From NCBI GenBank assembly GCA_031287415.1, contig JAITSY010000021.1, forward strand, positions 46,042 to 110,041: a stretch of 64,000 nucleotides of DNA, read 5' to 3'. The position numbers and the translations under genes are program-made. The notes below the pieces were generated by a model that was given only the letters and a program-made list of their open reading frames with translations, was not told the DNA's origin and ran no database searches. Source of the DNA: Candidatus Methanorbis basalitermitum. GTDB taxonomy: Archaea > Halobacteriota > Methanomicrobia > Methanomicrobiales > Methanocorpusculaceae. Numbering within the stretch: the first letter of the stretch is position 1; each line of letters starts with the position of its first letter. Shown here in pieces: positions 29,131 through 38,952 of the stretch.

Positions 29131-30051
29131 TTAGAATACCATCTCTTCTCTCTTAATATACCACGCCATCGCACAATATGCCGGGTGGTAGCGGAGTTTC
29201 GCCTCGCGAAGACCCAGCACATCCACATCGCCCTCACGGTTGATCCAGTCATACCTCCCACGCAGTTCCTTTGCCGTCTCCTGATTAATGATCTTGTAGA
29301 TGCCCCTATAGCGCACGACCGCCTTCTCAATGTGGATCAGCGCAGTGACACTATTCAGCTCCTCCCAGACAGCGACTGCTCCGATAGTGTTCTCTGGTAG
29401 GATGCGTATTACAAGCCCCTCGCACCCAAGTTCTTCCCAGTGATCAAGGGCAAAGAGCATGGCATTAACTTCCTCTTTCAAGGTGGGGTTTGCCTCGTAG
29501 TGTTTGGATATCCTCCATTCCTCGATCATCAACCGCACCTCTGGGGTAATTGCATGCGTAAGTCTCTCGGTTGTATAGGAGTACTCTGCGTTGAATCGGT
29601 TTATTTCGTTGCGAATGCTGAGGTATTTTCTCCCATGAAGTTCGGCGAGTTCCTCTGTACGGTAGTAATAGTCTGAAAGTCCCCTCGCGACATAGACAGG
29701 GGTTTCTGGGTGGGCGTTTTTCATGTACCGGACATCTGCTTCATCAAAAAAGTTCATCGCGATTTTTCCGCCGCAGCTCTGTGCAAGCGCGAACACTTCC
29801 TCAAAGAGTTCAGGATCCGGCTCTCCGATCGGCGCGTTGTAGGTGGTCTCGTCATCAACCATATAGGCAAGCAGGAGCCTGCCGTTTTGGATGGTAAAGG
29901 AATGCTGCACATAATGCTCATAACAGATCATGGTCACGAACGAGCATTCGGAGTTAACTTGCTGATATTTTTTGAATATCTTATCGAAGATTGGTTTATC
30001 TTTGAGGGTCACGGGGCGATAATCGGTTTCACTGAGCGTCATGATATCCAT
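29131..30051 (-). CDS. DUF2156 (phosphatidylglycerol lysyltransferase-like) protein
   Basis: GRKYLSIRNEINRFNAEY, INREGDVDVLGLREAKLRYHPA. Confidence 0.85.
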   Translation of the reverse strand: MDIMTLSETDYRPVTLKDKPIFDKIFKKYQQVNSECSFVTMICYEHYVQHSFTIQNGRLLLAYMVDDETTYNAPIGEPDPELFEEVFALAQSCGGKIAMNFFDEADVRYMKNAHPETPVYVARGLSDYYYRTEELAELHGRKYLSIRNEINRFNAEYSYTTERLTHAITPEVRLMIEEWRISKHYEANPTLKEEVNAMLFALDHWEELGCEGLVIRILPENTIGAVAVWEELNSVTALIHIEKAVVRYRGIYKIINQETAKELRGRYDWINREGDVDVLGLREAKLRYHPAYCAMAWYIKREEMVF

Positions 30052-30535
30052 GGGATCGTTCTTCGTCGAGATTCATGGGTGTATAGTTTTCCATGGGGAA
30101 GAAACCTGCACGTTTGTAGAGATTTTCTTTCCCCGGAGCTGAGATGAGGCCAAGCCAAGAAAGACCCAGTGCTACACCGAGGCTGCGCAGGAGTACGGCG
30201 ATGGTTGTACCAATACCGCGCTCCCGGTAGGTGTGCAGGACGGCAATATCCTGTACATAACCGTCAGATGAGCCGTCGGCAATGATTCTGCCCATGCCAA
30301 TAGCATGGTCGGTGAGGGTGTCAAGGGCGATAACGAAGAGGAAGCTGTCATGGATGAGTGGTGCAATGCTCGCAGGATTCCAGCCCATATCCCACCATCC
30401 GCCTGCGCGGTAAAGGTCGATTATCTCGGATGCTTGCCAGTTTCTGATCGCCAGATACACGATTTCCTGGTTGTTTTTTCTCAGAATATGTTGCATTGGT
30501 GTTATTTCACCCCAATATCTATAAGTTAATCTCAT
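30029..30535 (-). CDS. GNAT family N-acetyltransferase
   Basis: IGMGRIIADGSSDGYVQDIAVLHTYRERGIGTTIAVLL. Confidence 0.85.
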   Translation of the reverse strand: MRLTYRYWGEITPMQHILRKNNQEIVYLAIRNWQASEIIDLYRAGGWWDMGWNPASIAPLIHDSFLFVIALDTLTDHAIGMGRIIADGSSDGYVQDIAVLHTYRERGIGTTIAVLLRSLGVALGLSWLGLISAPGKENLYKRAGFFPMENYTPMNLDEERSHGYHDAQ

Positions 30536-30592
30536 GTTGGTCTCGAGAGATTATTAATGCTGTTGAACGTAGAATTCCATCTTATATTATTT

Positions 30593-31480
30593 CGGAATTA
30601 TCCCTTTTAACAAGACGATCTATCTTTTATCACGTCCAATATTAATGGAGAATGTTATACAAAAAATTTGAGGCGTTGTTCCCAACGGAACTATCTGCTA
30701 TACAGTACTTCATTAAAATTCGGTATCCTGATGGAATTATTTGCCCGCATTGTGGAGCCGAAACTAAGGTATATCATAGTTCCGGCTATCCTCGCTTCTT
30801 CAACTGTAAAAAGTGTTTTAACAGCTTTTCGGTGTTTTCTGGAACCATTATGGAGAGAACACATTCCGACATACGGAATTGGTTTTTTGATATGAACCAA
30901 ATGGTGAGTGATAAGAAGGGGATTTCCGCAATGCAACAGCAGCGGCATATCGGTTGATTGTATAAGACCTCGTGGCGCATGCTGAGATAGATAAGAACGG
31001 CAATGGGCAGCGAGGAAGAGGTACATCTAAAACGCCCGTTGTTGGCGCTAAAGAACGTTTTTCGGGCAGCGTGCGTGCGGTGCTTACAAAACCTGACGAT
31101 CAGAATAGCCGATTGATAGGTATACGAATGCTAAACATCATCAGGGATGTGTGTTATGAAGGAACAACGGTTATTTCAGACGAGTCCGTGAGTTATAATG
31201 TCCTTGATAAGCATAAGGAGTATGTCCGTCTGTGGGTGAACCATTCAGTAGGACAGTATAGCGACCACAAAGGTACATACACCAATGGTATAGAATCAGT
31301 ATGGGCATTAATTAAGAGAGGGGTATACGAGATGTACCACCATATTTCGGTGAAATACATGCAGGAGTACATTGATGAGTTCTGTTTTCGGCTTAATAAC
31401 TGGAAAAATGAGAGAATATTTGATCCGTTGATAGGGCAGTGTGTTTTGTAGATGGTACAACTATCAAACTAATTCTACCA
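30593..31480 (+). mobile_element. IS1595-family insertion sequence, degraded
   Basis: Left TIR CGGAATTATCCCTTTTAA at 30593; zinc-ribbon transposase; right end uncertain (degenerate TCAAACTAATTCTACC ~31464, or AACTGATAATTCCG ending 32048). Confidence 0.7.
30652..31451 (+). pseudogene. IS1595-family transposase with internal deletion/frameshift
   Basis: N-terminal MLYKKFEALFPTELSAIQYFIKIRYPDGIICPHCGAETKVY (zinc ribbon) and C-terminal TTVISDESVSYNVL...VNHSVGQYSD...TNGIESVWALIKRGVYEMYHHISVKYMQEYIDEFCFRLN are in separate ORFs; the first catalytic D region is missing. Confidence 0.88.
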
Positions 31481-31699
31481 ATTATATTGATGGTTATATA
31501 TTAGAATCAGTATAACCTACTGTAATAATGCAACTCAAAAAATAGAGATGAAATGTTACAATTGCATTTCTGTTTTTGAATGCATTAAAAACTTCCATGT
31601 TGCAAGCGCAAGCTATCTCATTACGAAAGAGAGATGATAATTATGGAGTGAAGGGGATATGGAGCAAACTCATCCAGAGAATATCTGAAGAAACAGTCC

Positions 31700-31885
31700 A
31701 TGAGACAGTGGTCGCTTATTGAATTGAATCTGAAACAGTGGCAGTATTATGAACCGATCATGAAACCAAGGCAACAAATGATTTTTGCTATCAGAGCGCT
31801 GGAATCTCTGCGTCCGTGTTTCGAAGCTGAATTACGGATTAATGATAAAGGGGTCTTCACTTTAAATATCCATCCTCTCTTATGA
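31700..31885 (+). CDS. Small hypothetical ORF (61 aa)
   Basis: Free-standing ORF between the IS remnant and ppk; composition plausible, no family. Confidence 0.3.
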   Translation: MRQWSLIELNLKQWQYYEPIMKPRQQMIFAIRALESLRPCFEAELRINDKGVFTLNIHPLL

Positions 31886-31964
31886 TTTGTGCTTAATTTT
31901 TTGGATTTTTTCACATTTATCTCACCTCTTTTTTCAAGTAGGCCGAGAGAGAAAGTAGGTTAAC

Positions 31965-32002
31965 CTAAGATATACATCTTAGTTAGTTATGGTATCATTC
32001 CG
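31965..32002. repeat. Half copy of the 37.95-kb palindrome
   Basis: CTAAGATATACATCTTAGTTAGTTATGGTATCATTCCG, 38 bp identical to 37968-38005. Confidence 0.9.
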
Positions 32003-32166
32003 TTATAAAATATTGTTGAATATTTTTATGCAATAACTGATAATTCCGTAATACTTTTCAGAATTGGGTGCCGAAATAGATATATTGTTTCTGTTTCCGT
32101 GGAAAAGACTGATACACATGGGAGACAGATATACATAGTACTATTTTTCTGGAGAATCATATACAA

Positions 32167-34293
32167 ATGAACCTCGCAAATAATCAGCATCCTAGCAACC
32201 CTCTCAACCTAAAAGACAAAACCCTTTATATCAACAGAGAATTCTCTCTCATCCAGTTCAATCGTCGTGTACTGGAAGAGGCAACAAACCTTTCTCATCC
32301 CCTTCTCGAACGAGTCAAGTTTCTCTCCATCTTTGTAAGCAACGTCGACGAATTCATGATGATCCGAGTTTCAGGTTTGCTCCGCCAGATCTACGATGGC
32401 GTACTTGAGCGGCCCCCTGACGGTCTGACGCCAACGGAACAGATACAGAAAATCTTAGAGGCTATCATTCCGCTGCAGGCAGAGGCTTGCCAGTGTTGGG
32501 GTATGGATTTAAAACCAGCCCTGGAAAAAGAGGGAATTTTCATCCATAAGTGCAAGGACGTCGAGCCTGGACTACAAGAATATCTGCGGAAGTACTTTGA
32601 GAAACAGACATTCCCCATCCTCACGCCATTGACCTTTGACGGAGCACATCCGTTCCCATTCATCTCAAATCTTTCGCTCAACCTTGCAGTGGTGATCAAC
32701 CACCCAACCCGCGGCCAGGTTTTCTCCAGAGTAAAGGTGCCGACGGGGACGCTTGCGCGATTCATCCGCATCCCGAATGACCTGATGATTCCACTTGCAA
32801 AAAATCCTGAGCACCACTACGTCACTTTGGAGGATGTCATTGCCTCCAACATCGAGATGCTGTTCCCGGGCATGGAAATCAAAGGGACCTACGTCTTCCG
32901 CGTGACCCGTGATGCGGACATAGAGATAGAAGAGGACGAAGCAGCCGATCTGCTAACAGCGATTGAGTCACGCGTTGGACAACGGCGGATAGGCACCCCC
33001 TCACGTATTGAGGTCACTGCCGCAATGCCGGAATGGATCCGCGACCTCCTCTCAACTAAACTCCGGCTCATGCCGACGCAGATTTACATCTCCCCAAGCG
33101 GCCTCATCGGTATGAATGATCTGATGGAATTGATAGATATCGACCGACCAGACCTGAAAAATGTACCGTTTAGGGTATCGGTGCCAGCGTGTCTTGCGAA
33201 GGATTCTCTGCCTGCGGCTATTTCCAGCAATGACCTCCTCCTTTACCATCCATACGACAGCTTCGGGACAGTGGTTGAGTTCGTCCAACAGGCGGCGCAC
33301 GACCCGAATGTACTTGCAATCAAGCAGACGCTGTACCGTTCTGGAAAAAACTCGCCGATTGTCCATGCACTGATAGAGGCATGTGAAGAAGGAAAATCGG
33401 TTACGGTTCTTATAGAACTGAAGGCACGATTTGACGAGGTAAACAACATAGAGTGGGCGAGGGTGCTGGAACGGGCAGGCGCTCACGTCATCTATGGTGT
33501 CGCCGGGTTGAAGGTGCATGCAAAGATGTGCATGGTGGTTCGCCGCGAACGAAACAAGCTGAGAATCTATACGCACATGGGCACCGGCAACTATAATGCG
33601 GCAACGGCCTGCATCTACGCTGACCTTTCCATGTTCACCTGCGATCCAGATATCGGTGCGGATATTGCGGATCTCTTCAACGCTCTTACCGGCTACTCGA
33701 AAAAAATCAGTTACCGCAAGCTGCTCGTCTCCTATGGTACGATGGGTATGATGAGAGAGGATCTGATTGCAAAAATCAACCGTGAAATTGAACGGCAGAA
33801 GATCCACGGCGACGGATACCTCGCTTTCAAACTCAATGCCCTTGTTGACACAGAGTGTATAATCGCCCTCTACCGGGCAAGCCAGGCGGGTGTCAAGATT
33901 GACCTCGTCGTCCGCGGCGTCTGCTGTCTGCGCCCTGAAGTTCCGGGTGTCTCCGAAAACATCCGTGTCATCTCCATCGTCGGTCGATTCCTCGAACACA
34001 CCCGCGTCTACTACTTCAGAAATGGCGGAGACGAAGAGGTGCTGCTCGGCAGTGCGGATCTGATGACGAGAAACCTCTCGCGACGCGTGGAAATTCTGTT
34101 TCCGGTGGAAAACCCGTATCTGCGCAACATGATAATCCACACGATTTTGGAGACACACATCAAGGATACAGTACAGGCGCAGCTTCTCCACAGCGACGGA
34201 AGCTACGAGAAGGTTCTGCCTGCGGAAGGCGAGGAGCCACTGGATTCCCAGAAGTGGATGATGGAGCATTGCGGAATTTGGCATGATTACTAA
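32167..34293 (+). CDS. ppk1: Polyphosphate kinase (Ppk1)
   Basis: NREFSLIQFNRRVLEEA, KQTLYRSGKNSPIVHALIEACEEGKSVTVLIELKARFDE, HAKMCMVVRRE, GTGNYNAATA. Confidence 0.97.
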   Translation: MNLANNQHPSNPLNLKDKTLYINREFSLIQFNRRVLEEATNLSHPLLERVKFLSIFVSNVDEFMMIRVSGLLRQIYDGVLERPPDGLTPTEQIQKILEAIIPLQAEACQCWGMDLKPALEKEGIFIHKCKDVEPGLQEYLRKYFEKQTFPILTPLTFDGAHPFPFISNLSLNLAVVINHPTRGQVFSRVKVPTGTLARFIRIPNDLMIPLAKNPEHHYVTLEDVIASNIEMLFPGMEIKGTYVFRVTRDADIEIEEDEAADLLTAIESRVGQRRIGTPSRIEVTAAMPEWIRDLLSTKLRLMPTQIYISPSGLIGMNDLMELIDIDRPDLKNVPFRVSVPACLAKDSLPAAISSNDLLLYHPYDSFGTVVEFVQQAAHDPNVLAIKQTLYRSGKNSPIVHALIEACEEGKSVTVLIELKARFDEVNNIEWARVLERAGAHVIYGVAGLKVHAKMCMVVRRERNKLRIYTHMGTGNYNAATACIYADLSMFTCDPDIGADIADLFNALTGYSKKISYRKLLVSYGTMGMMREDLIAKINREIERQKIHGDGYLAFKLNALVDTECIIALYRASQAGVKIDLVVRGVCCLRPEVPGVSENIRVISIVGRFLEHTRVYYFRNGGDEEVLLGSADLMTRNLSRRVEILFPVENPYLRNMIIHTILETHIKDTVQAQLLHSDGSYEKVLPAEGEEPLDSQKWMMEHCGIWHDY

Positions 34294-36166
34294 CTTGGAT
34301 GAGGGATATCGGCTGTACGGGGCAGGCATTCTCATGCAGTTTGCGGCGAACATGGTTAGTGAGAGCGCTGGAGTAAAAGCAGGAATCGACATCGAGTACA
34401 TCCACCGAATGCGGGTTGCATCCCGCAGGTTGCGGGTGGCACTGCCGTTGTTTGCCGATTGTTTCCCGAAAAAGGAGCACAAGTGCTGGGAAAATGAGAT
34501 CAAACAGATCATGCGGTCGCTCGGCCATGCCCGTGACCTTGATGTGCAGATAGCATTTCTGAGAGCCTATCTGAATATCCTGCCGCAAACGGCGTTTTCC
34601 GTCGGAGTGCCACGGTTCCTTCCCGAAAAACTCCTGATATCGATGCAGAAAGCAGTAGAAACGATCGCCACACTGCCGCCTGGAAAACAACCGCAGACAC
34701 CCATCGCAATTCCCTGGTTCTTTACCCGCCTAAAACGGTTTTTTTCAGGGAAACACCGGAGGCAGCAGACCACCCCCGCAAAACCTGAGGTGTTGCCGTC
34801 AAAGGAAGCGGCGACAGAAGAGCTTCGGTCAGGGATTGAGTGCCTGACACTCCGACTGATGCAGGAGCGGACGGCTCTGCAGCCAGAAGTCATCAAAGCA
34901 GTTGAACAGTTTGAGAAGTCCAAGACCCTCTCGTCGCTCCAGGACGCCTGCATGGAGATCATCATTCGAGGCAAGCTGCAGAAAATTGAGACCAAAACTC
35001 CCGCTTCTTATCAAACGGCTTACTGCCATATTAGCCTCTGTCGCGAAAAGATGATGCTGTACGCAAAGGCGCTTGCCGATCCGGAACGGATAACTGCGCA
35101 TCACGAGATGCGGATTGCCGCAAAAAAGCTTCGTTACACTATGGAAACCTACCGCGACCTCTACGATGACGGGCTTGTACCTTCGATTAAGATGGTAAAA
35201 GAGCTGCAGGACTACCTGGGGGATATGCATGACTGTGATGTGTGGATGGAATTTCTGCCGCGGTTCCTCATGGACGAAGCGGAAAAGAGCGTCGCCTACT
35301 TCGGCAACACCGGCTTCATGGCGATGGTCCGGCCAGGTATTGCCGCATTTGAAGAGGATCGGAAAGCGAAGCGTGCGGCGTTACACACCGATGCAAACGT
35401 GTTCTGGAAGAAGAATGAAGGGGTGTTGGATCAGCTTGAAAGGAACTTGGTAAAACCATTTGAAAATCTCCGGATGAGAACACTCTCAATACCAAACTCG
35501 GTCTCCTCTATTACCTTTTTTGCGAATGTTCATGCAAACCTTCCGGCACTTGAAGTAATCATTGCGAATGCGAAGGACCGGGGCTGCACAACGTTTCTGC
35601 ATGCAGGCACATCAAAGGAGTGCCCCGTGGACATGGAAGAGAAACACTACGCCTGTCATCGCAAGACCTGGAAAAAGCTCTCGGCCAATGCACGAGCGGC
35701 ACTGCTGGCAATGCCTGCCGAGATCCGGTTTGTCTGGGGCTGCCTCCGCATTGTGGCGATGCATCAGCCAGTGGAGCTAGAAAACACCTGCCCCGAAACA
35801 CCGGACGATGGGTTGAAACGTCTGTGCACAGAGGTGGACGCAGATGTGATCATCTGTGGCCGTGCCCGCTGGTCATTTGCGAAAAAAATCCAGGGAGTGT
35901 GGAGCGCAAACACCGGACGATCCGGCGGAGGTGACCTGCATGCCTCGTATCTTCTGACAACTCGGGACCCATTCACTCTCTACCACATCCACGTTCCGTA
36001 TGATCTTGAGGAAACGCTAAAATCCCTCGAAAAACAAAAAGAGATCCCTGCACTGTTTGTCGTGGGCCTGAGTTCTGACGAGACTGCATCAGCACACAGT
36101 AGAGAACAACCAAAGGCTGTGATGCCTAATACTGTGTCAACAACCACCGCACAATCAGAGACATGA
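34283..36166 (+). CDS. CHAD domain protein fused to a C-terminal calcineurin-like phosphoesterase-type domain lacking metal ligands
   Basis: N-terminal CHAD (YIHRMRVASRRLRVALPLF, LGHARDLDVQIAFL, HEMRIAAKKLRYTMETY, LQDYLGDMHDCDVW); C-terminal SITFFANVHANLPALEVIIANAKDRGCTTFLHAGTS ... DADVIICGRARWSFAKKIQGVWSANTGRSGGGDLHASYLLTTRD. Confidence 0.85.
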   Translation: MITNLDEGYRLYGAGILMQFAANMVSESAGVKAGIDIEYIHRMRVASRRLRVALPLFADCFPKKEHKCWENEIKQIMRSLGHARDLDVQIAFLRAYLNILPQTAFSVGVPRFLPEKLLISMQKAVETIATLPPGKQPQTPIAIPWFFTRLKRFFSGKHRRQQTTPAKPEVLPSKEAATEELRSGIECLTLRLMQERTALQPEVIKAVEQFEKSKTLSSLQDACMEIIIRGKLQKIETKTPASYQTAYCHISLCREKMMLYAKALADPERITAHHEMRIAAKKLRYTMETYRDLYDDGLVPSIKMVKELQDYLGDMHDCDVWMEFLPRFLMDEAEKSVAYFGNTGFMAMVRPGIAAFEEDRKAKRAALHTDANVFWKKNEGVLDQLERNLVKPFENLRMRTLSIPNSVSSITFFANVHANLPALEVIIANAKDRGCTTFLHAGTSKECPVDMEEKHYACHRKTWKKLSANARAALLAMPAEIRFVWGCLRIVAMHQPVELENTCPETPDDGLKRLCTEVDADVIICGRARWSFAKKIQGVWSANTGRSGGGDLHASYLLTTRDPFTLYHIHVPYDLEETLKSLEKQKEIPALFVVGLSSDETASAHSREQPKAVMPNTVSTTTAQSET

Positions 36167-37752
36167 ACGAAGAGAGAGTTGTTGCGTTCATCGATATTGG
36201 AACGAACTCAGCCAGGCTATTGGTCGCCTCCATCGACGAAAATGGTGCGTATCATCTGCGGACCAAGACAAAGGAAAGGACCCGGCTGGGCGAAGGAGAG
36301 TATGCGGCAGGCAGAATTCAGTACAGAGCAATTAAGCGGTTGATGCGGATTCTGAAGCAGTTTATGGAAATCTGCCGCAATCTTGGCGCATCGGAAGTTC
36401 GGGCGGTGGCAACGTCGGCGATGCGGGATGCGGGCAATGCTCAAGAGATCATGGACTGCATTTCTGCAGAGTGCGATCTGACTATTCGGATTATCAGCGG
36501 CATGGAGGAAGCGCGGCTGATTCATCGGGGGGTTTCGACAGATATCAACCTTGGGAATGATCAGGCGCTGTTCATAGATATTGGCGGCGGGTCAACGGAA
36601 CTGATTGTTGGCGACCAGTACACCTATGCGATTCTCGAGAGCATGCAACTTGGCGCTATTCGCGTGACAAACCAGTTTTTAGCGCCAAGATATACCAGAG
36701 CGGTCTCGCAGAAGTGGCAGGTGAAGATGATGACCCACATCATGGAGGTAGCAAGCCCATCAATAACGCGCGTGTCTGCATATTCATTCACCCGATCCAT
36801 CGGCAGCTCGGGCACGGTAACCAATCTTGCAGAGGTTTGTACACGGCTGTATCATGCGGAGGAAACGCGGGGTCTGCCCGATGGCAGTTGGAAGAGGCAG
36901 GTCTTATTACTTGCAGACCTCGAAAAGCTCTATCCATATATGTGCTCTCTGACGCTTAAAAAGCGGCGAAAGATCCTGGGATTAAACCGGGACCGCGCCG
37001 AAATTATCCTTGCCGGATCGGCGATTCTTCTTGTGGTGATGCGAACACTAAAAATTCTGGAAATTGAGATAAATGACCGTGATCTTCTCTATGGTATGCT
37101 AATGGATTATCTTGCAGAGATGCCAGGAACACCGCAGTTCGAGCAGATGCCGGTTAAATGGGAGGATATTCTGCAATTAGGCCGTTACTGGCATCTGGAG
37201 GAGAAACATGCCCGAGATATCAGCAGGATGAGCTTGGCATTGTTCGATTCGGCAAAGGAGTGCGGCCTGCACAATTACGGGACATGGGAATGAGACCTGT
37301 TTGCCGAAGCTGCGTGGCTGCACGATGTCGGAGAGTTTCTGTCGATGAGAGATCATCCCAGACATGGAGAGTACATTATCCTGAACCAGGAACAGATTGA
37401 ACTTGACCCTCGGGAGGCATTAATATTGGCGAAAATTGTCCGCTATCATCACAAAAACCTGCCATCCATGATGGATTTTGACGGCGGAAAACTCAATCTC
37501 CCGACAGACCGAGACCTCGTGCGAGTTCTGATAATGTTTCTGCGAACAGCAGAAATTTTGAATCGAGCAGTTGCAGATGTATTCTACTCTTGCAAAAACG
37601 GGGGGGATGTATGTCTGAATATGGTGTCTACGGAACATGCGGTTCTCACGCCCAAACTGAAGATCCTTGCATCAGAGGCGGCGGAGTTTGAGATGATATT
37701 TGACAGGAAATTTATTGTGCGCGTACGCCCGGGCATCGATGTTTTCTTTTGA
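36163..37752 (+). pseudogene. ppx: Exopolyphosphatase/GppA-HD protein interrupted by a single in-frame TGA
   Basis: AFIDIGTNSARLLV, FIDIGGGSTELIVG; TGA at 37291-37293; the same frame continues DLFAEAAWLHDVGEFLSMRDHPRHGEYIILNQEQIEL (HD domain) to 37752. Confidence 0.85.
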
Positions 37753-37789
37753 AAACACACAACAGCTGTCCTGCCGGACTGCATTGCAA

Positions 37790-37826
37790 ATCACTTGCTG
37801 CAAAGCCAAAGGCTTTGCAGCAGTTG
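37790..37826. repeat. GCTGCAAAGCCAAAGGCTTTGCAGC hairpin
   Basis: CTGCAAAGCC-AAA-GGCTTTGCAG perfect 10-bp stem; related sequence at 23340-23372. Confidence 0.6.
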
Positions 37827-37836
37827 TATTCCTTTA

Positions 37837-37945
37837 GGACTTATCGGTTTTAGTGATAATGTATAATTGCTTCGTCATTCTCTATTGATATCAACAGGTA
37901 TATTTCAGATTTGAAGAACAGTTCCTATTCAAACTGATAATTCCG
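37837..37945 (+). mobile_element. MITE copy 4 (IS1595-derived)
   Basis: GGACTTATCGGTTTTAGT ... ATTTCAGATTTGAAGAACAGTTCCTATTCAAACTGATAATTCCG. Confidence 0.8.
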
Positions 37946-37948
37946 AAT

Positions 37949-38004
37949 GGAATGATACCATAACTAACTAAGATATACATCTTAGTTAGTTATGGTATCA
38001 TTCC
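37949..38004. repeat. Perfect palindrome, 26-bp arms, 4-nt loop
   Basis: GGAATGATACCATAACTAACTAAGAT-ATAC-ATCTTAGTTAGTTATGGTATCATTCC. Confidence 0.95.
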
Positions 38005-38117
38005 GATTCATTTTAACATCAGTTCTACCTTTCTACTCTCTGTAAAGTGCAGACCCGCTGTTGAAGTTAACCCTGCCTTTCCGAGGATAGATGGATTATC
38101 CGCCGCACGGCCTTGGA

Positions 38118-38952
38118 TTAAAATGGAAGCTTGCCGACAAACACCATTTCAGCGGCCTCTGTCATCATCGCACGTCCGCCGACCTCAATATCCAGCGGTC
38201 CACCTGCCGTATCAACGTGAATCACATCACCGGACACTTTTGAACCTGTACCACATGAAAGTGTCTTACTCTCCACACTGCGCTCAAACGTCTGGATCAT
38301 AATGGTGGAGGGGGCCGTTACCTGTACAAAGTTCACATTTGTTCCCTTCGGAAACAAACCATTGTGGCGAATTTTTGGCGCAGTCACATCAATATCGACC
38401 GACTCCACCTCAGCCACAAAAACACCCGCATGTGGAACACCCGTATTTACCGCATAGACCATCATTCCCTCTATTTCACTGACAAAGTCTCGGGCTTCTA
38501 CCGCAGGAATCGCAGTTGAGTCATAGACGGAAACACCCATGTCAATCACTGCGAAGAAGCCACCATTGCTGTCATATTCGGAACGAATGGTGAGAACACC
38601 CGCCAGCGTCTCCACTGAAAACGACTTGGTTTTTGCGTAGCCGTTGTCACATGCATATTTTGCCAGACACCGGATGCCTTTGTCGCACATTTCCGCCCCG
38701 TTTGCATCCGGCTGGAACAGGCGCATCTGCATGTCCATTTTGTCTAATGGTGAGATGAACAACGCACCGTCTCCGCCCGATGCCGAACCGGCGATCACAG
38801 TAGCTTGCCGCAAATTGGGCCTTCATATCCTCAAGAATAACAGTACCCGCCACTTCATCAATCAGAATGAAATTATTCCCGTTGCCATGAAGTTTCGTAA
38901 GTGCGATCGTCGTTTCATTATGACATGTGCTGTACAAAAACATGAAGATCAC
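38118..38952 (-). pseudogene. dapF: Diaminopimelate epimerase, frameshifted and altered at the active site
   Basis: N-terminal TIALTKLHGNGNNFILIDE in one frame, then GGDGALFISPLDKMDMQMRLFQPDANGAEMCDKGIRCLAKYACDNGY in another; LSCGTGSKVSGDVIHVDTAGGPLDI. Confidence 0.88.

Noticed and set aside
33052-34512. 486-aa minus-strand ORF opposite ppk1/CHAD
   Set aside because: Antisense shadow of the strongly supported ppk1 frame; composition (runs of V/H/C, no motifs) is not protein-like.
37291-37293. UGA recoding (selenocysteine or Trp) in ppx
   Set aside because: No Cys/Sec position is expected in this loop, members of this methanogen order are not known to me to use Sec, and a C-to-T change of an Arg codon is simpler.
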